Source of the DNA: Myxococcus stipitatus
Lineage (GTDB): Bacteria; Myxococcota; Myxococcia; Myxococcales; Myxococcaceae
NCBI RefSeq assembly: GCF_021412625.1
Contig: NZ_JAKCFI010000002.1
Span: 310,001 to 374,000, forward strand
DNA: 64,000 bases
Direction of reading: 5' to 3'
Each line of letters begins with the position of its first letter. Position 1 is the first letter of the stretch. Of the stretch, positions 29,173 to 38,335 are shown one piece after another. The position numbers and the translations under genes were made by a program. Below the pieces are notes generated by a model that was not told the origin of the DNA, did no database searches, and was given only the letters and a program-made list of their open reading frames with translations.

Positions 29173-30801
29173 ATGCGCAAAGCCCGTACTTCGAGAGAGA
29201 AGGCCGCCGACGTCGCCGCACCCGTCGAGGCCGACGACAAGCCCCGTCGCAAGCGCGCGGCGGCGAAGACCACCGACAGGGAAGAGGAGAAGCCCACCCG
29301 CACCCGCCGCGCCCGCCGCGACGAGGACACTCCCGCGGAGGAGGCGGAGTCCGCGGAGGTGAGCGCCGAGGCGCCGCGTCCGGTGCTCACGCCCATCTCC
29401 CGCCCGGTGCGAGACGACGACCTCCAGGAGGCCCGTATCTCCGGCGGGGACGAGCAGCCCGCCGCCTCCCTGCCCCCCGCGCCGGAGGCGCCCGAGTCCC
29501 CCGCCATCACCGAGGTTCCCCGCGGCGACGGCGCGCCCATGCAGGTCATCAAGCTCAATGACCTGAAGCGGATGAAGATCACCGACCTGGCGAAGATGGC
29601 CCACGACGTGGGCATCGAGGGGTACCAGGGCCTGAAGAAGCAGGACCTCATCTTCGCGCTGCTGGGCGGCATCGCCGACAAGCGCTTCGAGGTCCACGCC
29701 GAGGGCGTGATGGAGCTGCTCAGCGACGGCTTCGGCTTCCTGCGCAGCGCGGACAGCGACTACCAGCCCAGCCCCGACGACATCTACGTCTCCCCGTCGC
29801 AGGTGCGCCGCTTCAACCTGCGGCCCGGCGACACGGTGACGGGCCCCATCCGCCAGCCCCGCGAGGGCGAGCGCTTCTTCGCGCTGCAGAAGGTGGACAA
29901 GGTCAACTTCGCGGACCCCATGTCGGACGCGGCGCGCGAGCGCATCCTGTTCGACAACCTCACGCCGCTGTATCCGACGCGCAAGCTCAAGCTGGAGCAC
30001 GAGTCGTCGGAGATGACCACGCGCATCATCGACATGTTCTGCCCCATCGGCCTGGGCCAGCGCTGCCTCATCGTGGCGCCTCCCAAGGCCGGCAAGACGG
30101 TGCTCCTGCAGAACATCGCGCACGCCATCAGCCGCAACCACCCGGACGTCTACCTCATCGTGCTGCTGGTGGACGAGCGCCCGGAGGAAGTGACGGACAT
30201 GGAGCGCAGCGTGCGCGGCGAGGTGGTCTCCTCCACCTTCGACGAGCCCGCCACGCGCCACGTGCAGGTGGCGGAGATGGTCATCGACAAGGCCAAGCGC
30301 CTGGTCGAACAGAAGTACGACGTCTGCATCCTGCTGGACTCCATCACCCGTCTGGCGCGCGCCTACAACACGGTGGTGCCCGCCTCTGGCAAGATTCTGT
30401 CCGGCGGCGTGGACGCCAACGCGCTGCACAAGCCCAAGCGCTTCTTCGGCGCCGCGCGCAACATCGAGGAGGGCGGCTCGCTGACCATCATCGGCACGGC
30501 GCTCATCGACACCGGCAGCCGCATGGACGAGGTCATCTTCGAGGAGTTCAAGGGCACCGGTAACTCGGAAATCGTCCTCGACCGCAAGCTGATGGAGAAG
30601 CGCATCTTCCCGACGCTGGACATCAACAAGTCCGGCACGCGCAAGGAGGAGCTGCTCCTGTCGCCCGCGGACCTGGTGCGCATCACCGCGCTGCGCCAGG
30701 TGCTCCACCCGTTCACGCCCATCGACGCCATGGAATTTGTGCTCAAGCACATGCGTCCGACGGCGTCGAACGCCGACTTCCTCGGCTCCATGAACCGGTA
30801 A
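29173..30801 (+). CDS. rho: Transcription termination factor Rho
   Basis: RNA-dependent hexameric helicase/ATPase that terminates transcription. Residues 1-115 are a charged, low-complexity extension rich in Lys/Arg then Glu/Pro. They precede the Rho N-terminal domain ([20 protein letters not shown]) and the cold-shock-like RNA-binding domain ([20 protein letters not shown]). The Walker A is APPKAGKT, with the conserved [10 protein letters not shown] and the Q/R-loop region [20 protein letters not shown]. The ATG (MRKART) is favoured; a GTG 84 bases upstream is in frame, and neither has a strong ribosome-binding site. Confidence 0.96.
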   Translation: MRKARTSREKAADVAAPVEADDKPRRKRAAAKTTDREEEKPTRTRRARRDEDTPAEEAESAEVSAEAPRPVLTPISRPVRDDDLQEARISGGDEQPAASLPPAPEAPESPAITEVPRGDGAPMQVIKLNDLKRMKITDLAKMAHDVGIEGYQGLKKQDLIFALLGGIADKRFEVHAEGVMELLSDGFGFLRSADSDYQPSPDDIYVSPSQVRRFNLRPGDTVTGPIRQPREGERFFALQKVDKVNFADPMSDAARERILFDNLTPLYPTRKLKLEHESSEMTTRIIDMFCPIGLGQRCLIVAPPKAGKTVLLQNIAHAISRNHPDVYLIVLLVDERPEEVTDMERSVRGEVVSSTFDEPATRHVQVAEMVIDKAKRLVEQKYDVCILLDSITRLARAYNTVVPASGKILSGGVDANALHKPKRFFGAARNIEEGGSLTIIGTALIDTGSRMDEVIFEEFKGTGNSEIVLDRKLMEKRIFPTLDINKSGTRKEELLLSPADLVRITALRQVLHPFTPIDAMEFVLKHMRPTASNADFLGSMNR

Positions 30802-30820
30802 CCCCGGAGAAGGAGGGCCC

Positions 30821-31135
30821 ATGTGCCGCCCCGTGCTCGTCCGCCTGCTCACCCTCGTCATGGGGGTGACACTCGGAGCCCTGGCGGGATGTGACGTGGG
30901 CTCGCTGGGGCCGGTGGGGGATTCGCCACCGGTCCTCTCCACGAAGACCTGTTACACGGATGACGATTGCGTGGCCGACGCCTGCTGCGGGCTCGGCACC
31001 GCCGTCACCCACGCGGACGAAGGCCCGAGCTGTGGTGGCGTCACCTGTACGGGTGGCTGCCCCGCCGGCACCATCGACTGCGGGCGCTGCATCCCCGTCT
31101 GCCGTGGCGACCGCTGCGCCGCCGCGTGTCAGTGA
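30821..31135 (+). CDS. Small Cys-rich lipoprotein
   Basis: Predicted lipoprotein of 104 residues with signal peptide and lipobox LAGC (Cys24). The mature part contains about a dozen further cysteines in pairs (CYTDDDC, DACCGLG, CGGVTCTGGC, CGRC), suggesting a disulfide-stabilised extracytoplasmic domain. This resembles the many Cys-rich surface proteins of myxobacteria. Function unknown. It lies 19 bases after rho with its own GGAG, so it may be cotranscribed. It converges with the permease gene. Confidence 0.75.
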   Translation: MCRPVLVRLLTLVMGVTLGALAGCDVGSLGPVGDSPPVLSTKTCYTDDDCVADACCGLGTAVTHADEGPSCGGVTCTGGCPAGTIDCGRCIPVCRGDRCAAACQ

Positions 31136-31211
31136 CAGGGGCTGGAGGAGCCAGGGGCTCCGCTTCCACCACCCGTGGGCCTCGCGCCGCGCGTCGGTGA
31201 CGCGTGGCTCC

Positions 31212-32447
31212 TCAGGCGGCCGGTGGCTGCTGGATGTCCGGCAGGGAGGTCGTCTCGCCTTCGCCGCCGAGCACGGCGCCGCGCGGCTGCGCCTTGAGCC
31301 GCGCGTAGTCGAAGCAGGCCACGAGGATGGCGGCGATGGGGACGGCGAACAGCGCGCCCACCAGCCCGAACAGCCGCTCCCCGGCGATGAGGGAGAAGGC
31401 GACGATGACGGGGTGGATGCGCGCGGCCTGGCCCATGATCTTCGGGTTGAGGAAGTACGCCTCCACCGCGTGGATGCCGATGATCCACAGCAGGATGATG
31501 ACGCCCTTCTTGAAGCCGTCCGCGAGCGCGATGAGGACGATGGGCACCGAGCTGAGGATGGTGCCGAAGATGGGGATGAGGCTGAAGAACGTGGCGATGG
31601 TGGCCAGCAGGAAGGCGAACTTCACGCCGAACAGCAGGAGGCCCACGAACGTCAGCGCGCCGTTGACGACGCAGATGGTGACCTGACCGCGCACGACGCC
31701 GGACAGCGAGCGGTCGATGCGCTCGACGAGCTGGCGCGCGTCGTCGCCGTACTCCGGGGGGACGAGCGTGCCGAAGTAGCGGCGGATGGCCTGCCCGTCG
31801 ATGGAGAAGAACGCGGCCACCATCATCACGAAGAAGAGGGTGAAGATGCTCGCGGCGACGGAGGCGACGATGCCGCGCGACACGTTGACGATGTCGCCCA
31901 GGTTCTCCTGCACCAGGGACGAGGCGCGCTTGACGGCGTCACCCAGCAGCTGCTCCAGGTCCAACGCGAGGCTGAAGTGGCCGCCGCCCGCCGCGTCCGC
32001 GCCCTCCAGCGCCCGGTTGGAGAGGGCCACGGGGATGCCGTGGTCGCTCAGCCACGTCTCGCCCCGCTGCGCCAGCTCCTGCATGTGCTCCGGCGTGAGC
32101 GTGTTGGCCAGCGCCACCGCGTCGCGGCTGATGCGCGCCATCTCCCGGTAGAGCTGGGGCACGAGCGCGACCAGGAAGAGGTACACGCCGACGAAGAAGC
32201 CCGCGTAGATGAGCAGGATGGCCGCCCAGCGGGGCAGCGCGCGGCCCGCCACCTTCACGCGGGTGATGCGCGCCACCAACGGCTGCACCAGGTACGCGAT
32301 GAGCGCCGCGCCCGCGAAGGGCATCACCACGGAGCGGAAGACCACGAGCACCGCGGCCACGCTCAGCCACAGTCCCGCCAGCACGAGCAGGCGCTTGCGA
32401 CGGTCGACGATGGGATTCGGAGACGGGGCGTCCACGGGCTGCGACAT
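31212..32447 (-). CDS. AI-2E family (PerM/YhhT-type) transporter
   Basis: Polytopic membrane protein of the AI-2E transporter family, exporters or permeases of uncertain substrate. It has about eight helices, with a long extracytoplasmic region around residues 105-190. Family-typical segments are FFSLIPIFGTILSSVPIVLIAL, IIGIHAVEAYFLNPKIMG and HPVIVAFSLIAGERLFGLVGALFAVP. The ATG giving MSQPVD was chosen because the extra upstream codons show no similarity to the family. A normal 411 residues. Confidence 0.88.
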   Translation of the reverse strand: MSQPVDAPSPNPIVDRRKRLLVLAGLWLSVAAVLVVFRSVVMPFAGAALIAYLVQPLVARITRVKVAGRALPRWAAILLIYAGFFVGVYLFLVALVPQLYREMARISRDAVALANTLTPEHMQELAQRGETWLSDHGIPVALSNRALEGADAAGGGHFSLALDLEQLLGDAVKRASSLVQENLGDIVNVSRGIVASVAASIFTLFFVMMVAAFFSIDGQAIRRYFGTLVPPEYGDDARQLVERIDRSLSGVVRGQVTICVVNGALTFVGLLLFGVKFAFLLATIATFFSLIPIFGTILSSVPIVLIALADGFKKGVIILLWIIGIHAVEAYFLNPKIMGQAARIHPVIVAFSLIAGERLFGLVGALFAVPIAAILVACFDYARLKAQPRGAVLGGEGETTSLPDIQQPPAA

Positions 32448-32601
32448 GGAGACCGGCTTATGGCACCGTCCACGCGCTGACAAGGGCCGCCCCCCTTCCG
32501 GGCCCGCTCGCCCGGCCCTCGGCGGGGATGGCCCGGGACGTCCCCGTTGGAACGGGGCGGAAAGTTCGGCCCCCCAACGATTCGAGGGAGGACGCGGGAG
32601 G

Positions 32602-33060
32602 TCAGGCCTGGGCGCCCTGGACGAGGCGCAGCCTCGACTCCAGGAGGTCCAGGCCCTGGAGCATGTGCTTGCGCTTGACGCGGCCCCCGGTGGCCTCGCC
32701 CAGGCCGAGCATCTGCTCCGTCACCCAGCGCGAGAGGAACAGCAGCGTCAGCCGGTCGTCCGGCGCCAGCCCCCGCTCCAGGTAGCGCTTGTTGCGCATG
32801 TAGTCGTCATACGCCTCCGTCTCACGCTCCAGCTCCCAACGCGTCAGCCGCAGCGCCTCCGTGTAGACGGCCGGAGCGGGGCGCGGACGGGCCTCCGTGA
32901 AGAGCGGGGCGAACGCTCCGCCGGTGTCCAGGTCCAGCTCCTCCACCGGCGGAGGCCAGCGCTGGAGGTCCTTCGCCAGCAGCTTCGCCACCTCGTCCAG
33001 GAGGTGGTCCAGCAGCGCCACGGGCTTCAGGTCGAAGAGGTGGTCCCAGCGGGAGGGCAT
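32602..33060 (-). CDS. Conserved hypothetical helical protein
   Basis: Not recognised. It is a 152-residue soluble, mostly helical protein beginning MPSRWDHLFDLKPVALLDHLL and containing a Trp/Glu-rich helix (RWELERETEAYDDYMRNKRYL). There is no signal peptide, cysteine pair or catalytic motif. It starts 14 bases after the lipase-like gene ends, so the two probably share a transcript. Confidence 0.7.
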   Translation of the reverse strand: MPSRWDHLFDLKPVALLDHLLDEVAKLLAKDLQRWPPPVEELDLDTGGAFAPLFTEARPRPAPAVYTEALRLTRWELERETEAYDDYMRNKRYLERGLAPDDRLTLLFLSRWVTEQMLGLGEATGGRVKRKHMLQGLDLLESRLRLVQGAQA

Positions 33061-33074
33061 GGCCCCTGTCTACC

Positions 33075-33872
33075 TCAAGACGCGGAGGACGGCAGGGGCA
33101 GCGCGCGCAGCGCGGGCTCGACGGCGCCATAGCCCGCCTCCAGCTCGCGCCGGATGACCTGGTAGGCGTCCCGGCGCGTGAGCAGCTCGCCATGGCCCAT
33201 GGAGGGCAGCTCGTGGCTGGAGACGTTGGGCTGGCCGTCCGCGTCCAGCCGGGCGGAGGTCCAGGGCGTCACCCCGTCCGCGCGTGAGTACAGCGACGCC
33301 AGCCTCACGTGGCGGGGGAAGGCCCCCGTCCGCAGGCGCTCGAGGAAGGGCGAGACGGGCGTGAGCTGCCACATGCTGCGGCTGAACCAGCCCAGCGTCG
33401 CGCACCCCAGGTATGCCAGCCGCGAGCCCCGGTGCGGCGTGCCCAGCGTGACGAGGTTGCGCACCCGCTGGTCCCCGCCCAGCCGCTTCACGTAGTACAG
33501 CCCGATGAGGCCGCCCTTCGAGTGGCCGATGATGCTCAGCGGCCCCATGTGCGGATGGCGCGCGTACATGCGCTCCACCTTCTCCCTCACCTTGTGGGCC
33601 AGCGTGTCGATGCCGTACGTGTTGTAGCGGTCCAACGCCCCGCCCAGGTGGATGGACCAGACGGAGTAGCCGTCCCGCCGCAGCCGGTGCTCCAGCACGC
33701 TGAAGACGCGGCGCGTGCTGAAGAAGCCGTAGAGCAGCAGCACGGGCCGGGGGCAGTGGGAGAAGTCCGTGCGACGGATGACGCGGTTGGCGTTCGGGTC
33801 CAGGTGCAGGTAGCCCGCGAGGCTCTGGAGTCGACGCTTCCACCGACGAAGACGCGGGAGCAGAGGATTCAT
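33075..33872 (-). CDS. Lipase/esterase-like alpha/beta hydrolase
   Basis: Predicted triacylglycerol-lipase-type hydrolase. It has an oxyanion-region LLLYGFFSTRR, the nucleophile elbow GHSKGG, and GTPHRGSRLA, typical of class 2 lipase or PGAP1-like folds. Asp in SRADGVTPW and His in MGHGELL are candidates to complete the triad. No clear signal peptide; the N-terminus is basic (LRRWKRRL), suggesting membrane association. The ATG giving MNPLLPR was chosen over a GTG three codons upstream. Confidence 0.85.
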   Translation of the reverse strand: MNPLLPRLRRWKRRLQSLAGYLHLDPNANRVIRRTDFSHCPRPVLLLYGFFSTRRVFSVLEHRLRRDGYSVWSIHLGGALDRYNTYGIDTLAHKVREKVERMYARHPHMGPLSIIGHSKGGLIGLYYVKRLGGDQRVRNLVTLGTPHRGSRLAYLGCATLGWFSRSMWQLTPVSPFLERLRTGAFPRHVRLASLYSRADGVTPWTSARLDADGQPNVSSHELPSMGHGELLTRRDAYQVIRRELEAGYGAVEPALRALPLPSSAS

Positions 33873-33977
33873 GGCGCACACGGCCGGCGCGTGGGGCGCC
33901 GCCCAGGGAGACGCTGTGCACGCCAGGCCGCTCGCGCCGCGCGGAGGCTCCGACGGCGGGGGCCGAACGCGCGGTGC

Positions 33978-34454
33978 TCAACGTCCCGCGTCGGGTGACT
34001 GCGTCCCCGCGTCGGGAATCCCACCATCGCCCGCGCCGCCATCCGGACGCGCGCCCTTGCAGCATGCCGGGACTTCCGCGAAGTACAGGGCCGCCTGGGA
34101 ACAGAAGGCGCGGACCTCGCGGCGGTGGGCGCCGCAGCCCGTCACGAAGCGGCCGTCCTCGTCGCAGGTGGGCGCGGGTGCGGTGGTGGGGTCGCACACC
34201 GACAGGCTCACCGCGCACACGGCGCGGGAGCGGTAGAAGCGCGCGTCGCTGCGGTCGCCGGGGACGACGGCGCAGACGGTGCCCTGGTCGCAGCGCTGGA
34301 AGACGGGGCCGGTGGAGCAGGGCCCCACGGTGCAGGCCGTCTCGCAGTTGAGCGCCTCCGAATCGTCACAGCGGGGAGCTTCGGCGCAGAGGTCCGCGTC
34401 GGAGCAGGCGGAGAGGAACAGGGCGAGCAGGAGCGTGGGCAGGTGGCGCGGCAA
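33978..34454 (-). CDS. Cys-rich lipoprotein
   Basis: Predicted outer-surface lipoprotein of 158 residues: signal peptide with lipobox LSAC (Cys17). The mature domain has about 14 cysteines (CAEAPRCDD, CETACTVGPC, ACCKG) likely forming disulfides, and a Gly/Asp/Pro-rich tail (GGAGDGGIPDAG) of the type common on myxobacterial lipoproteins. Function unknown. It lies 15 bases downstream of the amidotransferase gene on the same strand. Confidence 0.78.
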   Translation of the reverse strand: MPRHLPTLLLALFLSACSDADLCAEAPRCDDSEALNCETACTVGPCSTGPVFQRCDQGTVCAVVPGDRSDARFYRSRAVCAVSLSVCDPTTAPAPTCDEDGRFVTGCGAHRREVRAFCSQAALYFAEVPACCKGARPDGGAGDGGIPDAGTQSPDAGR

Positions 34455-34469
34455 GGGGGCCTCGGGCGG

Positions 34470-35255
34470 TCAGGTGAAGCGCTCGAGGAAGTTCAGCAGG
34501 ATTCGCGGCCCGGCGGGAGTGGGACGAAGCCCGGACAAGAGCCGGGGCACGCACTGCCCCGGGCGCTCGCCGCGCGAGACGGCCTCCGCCTCCAGCCCCT
34601 CGCACCGCGCCTCGATGACGGCCCGCAGCGCCTCCGGGGGGGCCTCCGGGTGGAACTGCACGCCGCGCACGTTCGCGCGGAAGGCCAGCGCCTGCGCCGC
34701 GGTGTTGCGGTTGCCCGCGAGCACCCGCGCGCCCTCCGGCACCTGGATGACGACGTCCTCGTGCGTGGCCTGCGCCTCGAAGTGCTCGGGGACGCCGTCG
34801 AAGAGCGCGTCCGCGCGCCCCGCGTCGGTGAGGGACACCGTGACGGTGCCCGTCTCGCGGCCCTCGGGGTTGCGCGCCACGTGGCCGCCATAGGCCCGCG
34901 CGAGCAGTTGGTGGCCGAAGCACACCCCCAATACCGGCCTGCCGCGCTCGGCCGCGGTCAACATGAAGTCCGCGGCGCGCGTCATCCACGGCGCCAGCTG
35001 CGTCACCGACAGCGGCGAGCCCGTCATCAGCACCGCGTCATACCCGGAGGCATCCGGGGGCAGTGGCGCGTCCCGATGCACAGGCAGGATGTCGAAGCGA
35101 TAGCCCGACAGTCCAATGGTGCGCAGGAACCACTGCTCATAATCACCCACCGAGCGACGCACGTGCTCCGCCGCGTCTCCGGCTTTCAGCAACAAGACGT
35201 TCTTCACCCGGGAAGGTTGCCGCATCTGGACGCCATTCCTACCCTGTCGCTCCAT
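34470..35255 (-). CDS. Class I glutamine amidotransferase (GMP-synthase-like)
   Basis: Stand-alone class I glutaminase-type protein resembling the amidotransferase half of GMP synthase. The nucleophile is Cys112 in GVCFGHQLLARAYGG. The catalytic His is in GVQFHPEAP, with the expected Glu two residues on. Such proteins hydrolyse glutamine or gamma-glutamyl compounds. It is divergent from the aldehyde dehydrogenase (59 bp), next to a glutamine-synthetase-like gene, which hints at gamma-glutamyl amine metabolism. The first ATG has AGGAG nine bases upstream; a second in-frame ATG 30 bases on (MRQPSRV) is possible. Confidence 0.85.
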   Translation of the reverse strand: MERQGRNGVQMRQPSRVKNVLLLKAGDAAEHVRRSVGDYEQWFLRTIGLSGYRFDILPVHRDAPLPPDASGYDAVLMTGSPLSVTQLAPWMTRAADFMLTAAERGRPVLGVCFGHQLLARAYGGHVARNPEGRETGTVTVSLTDAGRADALFDGVPEHFEAQATHEDVVIQVPEGARVLAGNRNTAAQALAFRANVRGVQFHPEAPPEALRAVIEARCEGLEAEAVSRGERPGQCVPRLLSGLRPTPAGPRILLNFLERFT

Positions 35256-35314
35256 CTGTGTCCGCTCCTGGCCAGTTCATCCGGAACGCTCCCCAGCTCT
35301 CCCGAGGAACCCCC

Positions 35315-36805
35315 ATGCTTGACGCACGCTCGCTCACCCCACGGCTGCCCGTCCCGCAACTCCTCATCGACGGGCAGGGGGTCGACCCCGTCGAGGGGGG
35401 GATGCTCCCGGTGGTGAATCCCGCCACCGGCGAGAAGGTGTGCGACGTGCCGAGCGCCACCGCCGCGGACGTGGACCGCGCGGTGAAGGCCGCCCGGCGC
35501 GCCTTCGAGTCCGGCCCGTGGAGCCGCATGTCGGCGCGCGAGCGCGGCAAGCTCATCCGCAAGCTGGCGGACCTGCTGTGGCAGCGCCGCGAGGAGTTCG
35601 CGCTCGTCGAGTCGCTCAACAACGGCAAGACGTTCCGCGACGCCATCCGGGGCGACGTGGCGCCCGGCGCGGGCACGCTGTCGTACTTCGCGGACTGGGC
35701 GGACAAGATTCACGGCGAGGTGCTCCCCGTGGACGGCCCCTTCCACACGTACGTGCTGAAGGAGCCGGTGGGCGTGGTGGGCGCCATCGTCCCGTGGAAC
35801 TACCCCACGTGTCTGTTGTGCTGGAAGCTGGGGCCCGCGCTGGCGGCCGGCTGCACGGTCGTCGTGAAGCCCTCGGAGATGACGCCGCTGACGGCGATGA
35901 AGCTGGGCGCGCTCGCGCTGGAGGCGGGCATCCCGCCCGGCGTCCTCAACGTGGTGACGGGCTACGGCGACCCCGCGGGCGAGGCGCTCGCGCGCCACCC
36001 GGACGTGGACAAGATTTCGTTTACCGGCTCCGGCCGCACCGCGCGCCGGCTGATGCAGGCGTCGGCGGGCAGCAACCTGAAGAAGCTGACGCTGGAGCTG
36101 GGGGGCAAGAGCCCGCAGGTCATCTTCCCCGACGCGGACATGGACCGCGCGGTGGAGGCGTGCTTCTGGGGCATCTTCGGCAACAAGGGTGAGACGTGCA
36201 ACGCGGGCAGCCGCGTGCTCGTGCACGAGCGCGTGTACGACGACTTCGTGGGCCGGCTGGCGGAGCGCGCGAGCAAGCTGCGCGTGGGGGACCCGCTGGA
36301 CCCGAATACGGAGATGGGCGCGCAGGTCAGCCAGCGGCAGCTCGACACCATCCTCGGCTTCGTGGAGAGCGGCAGGCAGCAGGGCGCCAGGCTGCTGGCG
36401 GGGGGCGCGCGCGACACGGAGGGCGCCAAGGCGAAGGGCTACTTCATGCGGCCCACCATCTTCGGCGACGTACGGCCGGACATGCGCATCGCCCAGGAGG
36501 AGATCTTCGGGCCGGTGCTGGCGTGTCTGCGCTTCCGGGACGACGCGCACGCGGTGGAGCTGGCCAACGGCACGCTCTACGGCCTGGCCGCGTCGCTGTG
36601 GACGCACGACGTGGCGAAGGCGCACGCGCTGGCGCGCAAGCTCAAGAGCGGCGTGGTGTGGATCAACTGCTTCAACGAGTTCGACGATGCCGCTCCGTTC
36701 GGCGGCTACAAGGAGTCCGGCTGGGGCCGTGATTTGTCCCACCACGCGCTGGAGGGCTACCTCCAGTGCAAGGCGGTGTGGACGCGGCTGCCGACGGACA
36801 CCTGA
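35315..36805 (+). CDS. Aldehyde dehydrogenase (NAD-dependent, betaine/aminoaldehyde type)
   Basis: Oxidises an aldehyde to the acid with NAD(P). Substrate-binding and catalytic features are intact: PWNYP (157-163 region), KPSEMTPL, SFTGSGRTARRLM, the general base Glu261 in LELGGKSP, and nucleophile Cys295 in GETCNAGSR. The closest pattern is gamma-aminobutyraldehyde or betaine aldehyde dehydrogenase. Length 496 is normal. It opens a three-gene operon with a glutamine-synthetase-like ligase and an iron alcohol dehydrogenase, suggesting use of amines or alcohols. Confidence 0.93.
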   Translation: MLDARSLTPRLPVPQLLIDGQGVDPVEGGMLPVVNPATGEKVCDVPSATAADVDRAVKAARRAFESGPWSRMSARERGKLIRKLADLLWQRREEFALVESLNNGKTFRDAIRGDVAPGAGTLSYFADWADKIHGEVLPVDGPFHTYVLKEPVGVVGAIVPWNYPTCLLCWKLGPALAAGCTVVVKPSEMTPLTAMKLGALALEAGIPPGVLNVVTGYGDPAGEALARHPDVDKISFTGSGRTARRLMQASAGSNLKKLTLELGGKSPQVIFPDADMDRAVEACFWGIFGNKGETCNAGSRVLVHERVYDDFVGRLAERASKLRVGDPLDPNTEMGAQVSQRQLDTILGFVESGRQQGARLLAGGARDTEGAKAKGYFMRPTIFGDVRPDMRIAQEEIFGPVLACLRFRDDAHAVELANGTLYGLAASLWTHDVAKAHALARKLKSGVVWINCFNEFDDAAPFGGYKESGWGRDLSHHALEGYLQCKAVWTRLPTDT

Positions 36806-36846
36806 GCAGACAGAGCGCTTCACCTCACGCAGGAAGGAAGGTCCCG

Positions 36847-38310
36847 ATGCCGACGCGTCCCAAGGCGAAGGTCCTCACGCATCCGGCCGTGGCTCGCAGG
36901 GCTCGCGCGAAGGAGCGCGGAGGGGCGGTACGTGGCGCGTCCGGCCGGGAGGCGCATGGCACCGACACGTTGAAGCGCTGGCTGGACGACCATGGCGCGA
37001 GGAACGTGAAGGTGGCCGCCATGGACATCGACGGTGTCTGGCGCGGCAAGTACATCTCCGTGGAGAAGTTCCTGAGCGCGGTCAAGGGAGGGCTGGGCTT
37101 CTGCGACGTCGTCTTCGGCTGGGACCTGGGCGACGAGCTGCTCGACAACACCCAGGTGACGGGCTGGCACACCGGCTATCCGGACGCGCACGCGACGGTG
37201 GATGTGTCCACCGGCCGCATGATTCCGTGGGAGCCGGACACCGCGGCCTTCCTGCTGGACTTCGTCAACGCGGACGGCACGCCCTTCGAGGCCAGCCCCC
37301 GACAGCTCCTCCACAAGGTCGCCGCCCGCGCGCGCAAGCTGGGCTACCTGCCGCGCTTCGGCGCGGAGTACGAGTTCTTCATCTTCAAGGAACAGCCGCA
37401 CACCTTGAAGGAGAAGGGCTTCCACGACCTCACGCCGCTGACGCCGGGCATGTTCGGCTACTCGTGGCTGCGCACGTCGCTCAACGCGCCGCTGGTGCAC
37501 GCGCTCATCGACGGGTGCAACGGCTTCGGCCTGGACATCGAGGGCTTCCACACGGAGACGGGGCCGGGCGTGTTCGAGGCGGCCATCCGCTACGACGACG
37601 TGGAGCGCTCGGCGGACAAGGCGGCGCTGTTCAAGACGGTGGTGAAGGAGATCTGCGCCCGGCATGGGCTCACCGCGTGCTTCATGGCCAAGGTGAACGC
37701 GAAGCTGCCGGGCTGCTCCGGCCACGTGCACCAGTCCCTGTGGGACCTCAAGGGCGAGCACAACCTCTTCCACGAGGAGGGCGCGCCCCACGGGATGAGC
37801 CGGTTGATGCGCCACTACATCGGCGGGCAGCTGGAGCTGATGCCGGAGCTCACCGCGCTCTACTGGCCCACCATCAACAGCTACAAGCGCAGCGTGGAGA
37901 ACACCTGGGCGCCCACCACCGCGACGTGGGGCCTGGAGAACCGCACCTGCGCGGTGCGCGTCATCGGCGAGAGCGCCAAGGCGATGCGCATCGAGTACCG
38001 GCAGCTGGGCGCGGACATGAACGCGTACATCGGCATGGCGGCCAGCCTCGCCGCGGGGCTGTGGGGCATCGAGCACGAGGTGGAGCCGCCCCCGGCGTGC
38101 AACGCCAACGCGTACGCCATCCGCGACGCGGCGCCGCTGCCTCGCAACCTCAAGGAGGCCGTGGCGCTGCTCAAGGACAGCGAGCGCGCCCGCGCGCTCC
38201 TGGGCGAGGGCTTCGTGGACCACTTCGTGCGCACGCGCGAGTGGGAGGTGCGCCAGTACGAGCGCGCCGTCACCAACTGGGAGCTGGAGCGCTACCTGGA
38301 GCTCATCTGA
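36847..38310 (+). CDS. Glutamine synthetase family protein (gamma-glutamyl amine ligase type)
   Basis: ATP-dependent gamma-glutamyl ligase of the glutamine synthetase fold, 487 residues. The metal site begins FGAEYEFFIF. The ATP/metal motif reads CSGHVHQSLWD, and the substrate Arg region is NRTCAVRV. A basic ~45-residue N-terminal extension is unusual. Divergent members like this conjugate glutamate to putrescine or ethanolamine rather than ammonia. The aldehyde dehydrogenase before it and the amidotransferase nearby match such a pathway, but the substrate is inferred. AAGGAAGG precedes the ATG. Confidence 0.88.
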   Translation: MPTRPKAKVLTHPAVARRARAKERGGAVRGASGREAHGTDTLKRWLDDHGARNVKVAAMDIDGVWRGKYISVEKFLSAVKGGLGFCDVVFGWDLGDELLDNTQVTGWHTGYPDAHATVDVSTGRMIPWEPDTAAFLLDFVNADGTPFEASPRQLLHKVAARARKLGYLPRFGAEYEFFIFKEQPHTLKEKGFHDLTPLTPGMFGYSWLRTSLNAPLVHALIDGCNGFGLDIEGFHTETGPGVFEAAIRYDDVERSADKAALFKTVVKEICARHGLTACFMAKVNAKLPGCSGHVHQSLWDLKGEHNLFHEEGAPHGMSRLMRHYIGGQLELMPELTALYWPTINSYKRSVENTWAPTTATWGLENRTCAVRVIGESAKAMRIEYRQLGADMNAYIGMAASLAAGLWGIEHEVEPPPACNANAYAIRDAAPLPRNLKEAVALLKDSERARALLGEGFVDHFVRTREWEVRQYERAVTNWELERYLELI

Positions 38311-38335
38311 GGAGCCCCGAGCGAGGAGAAGCGTG

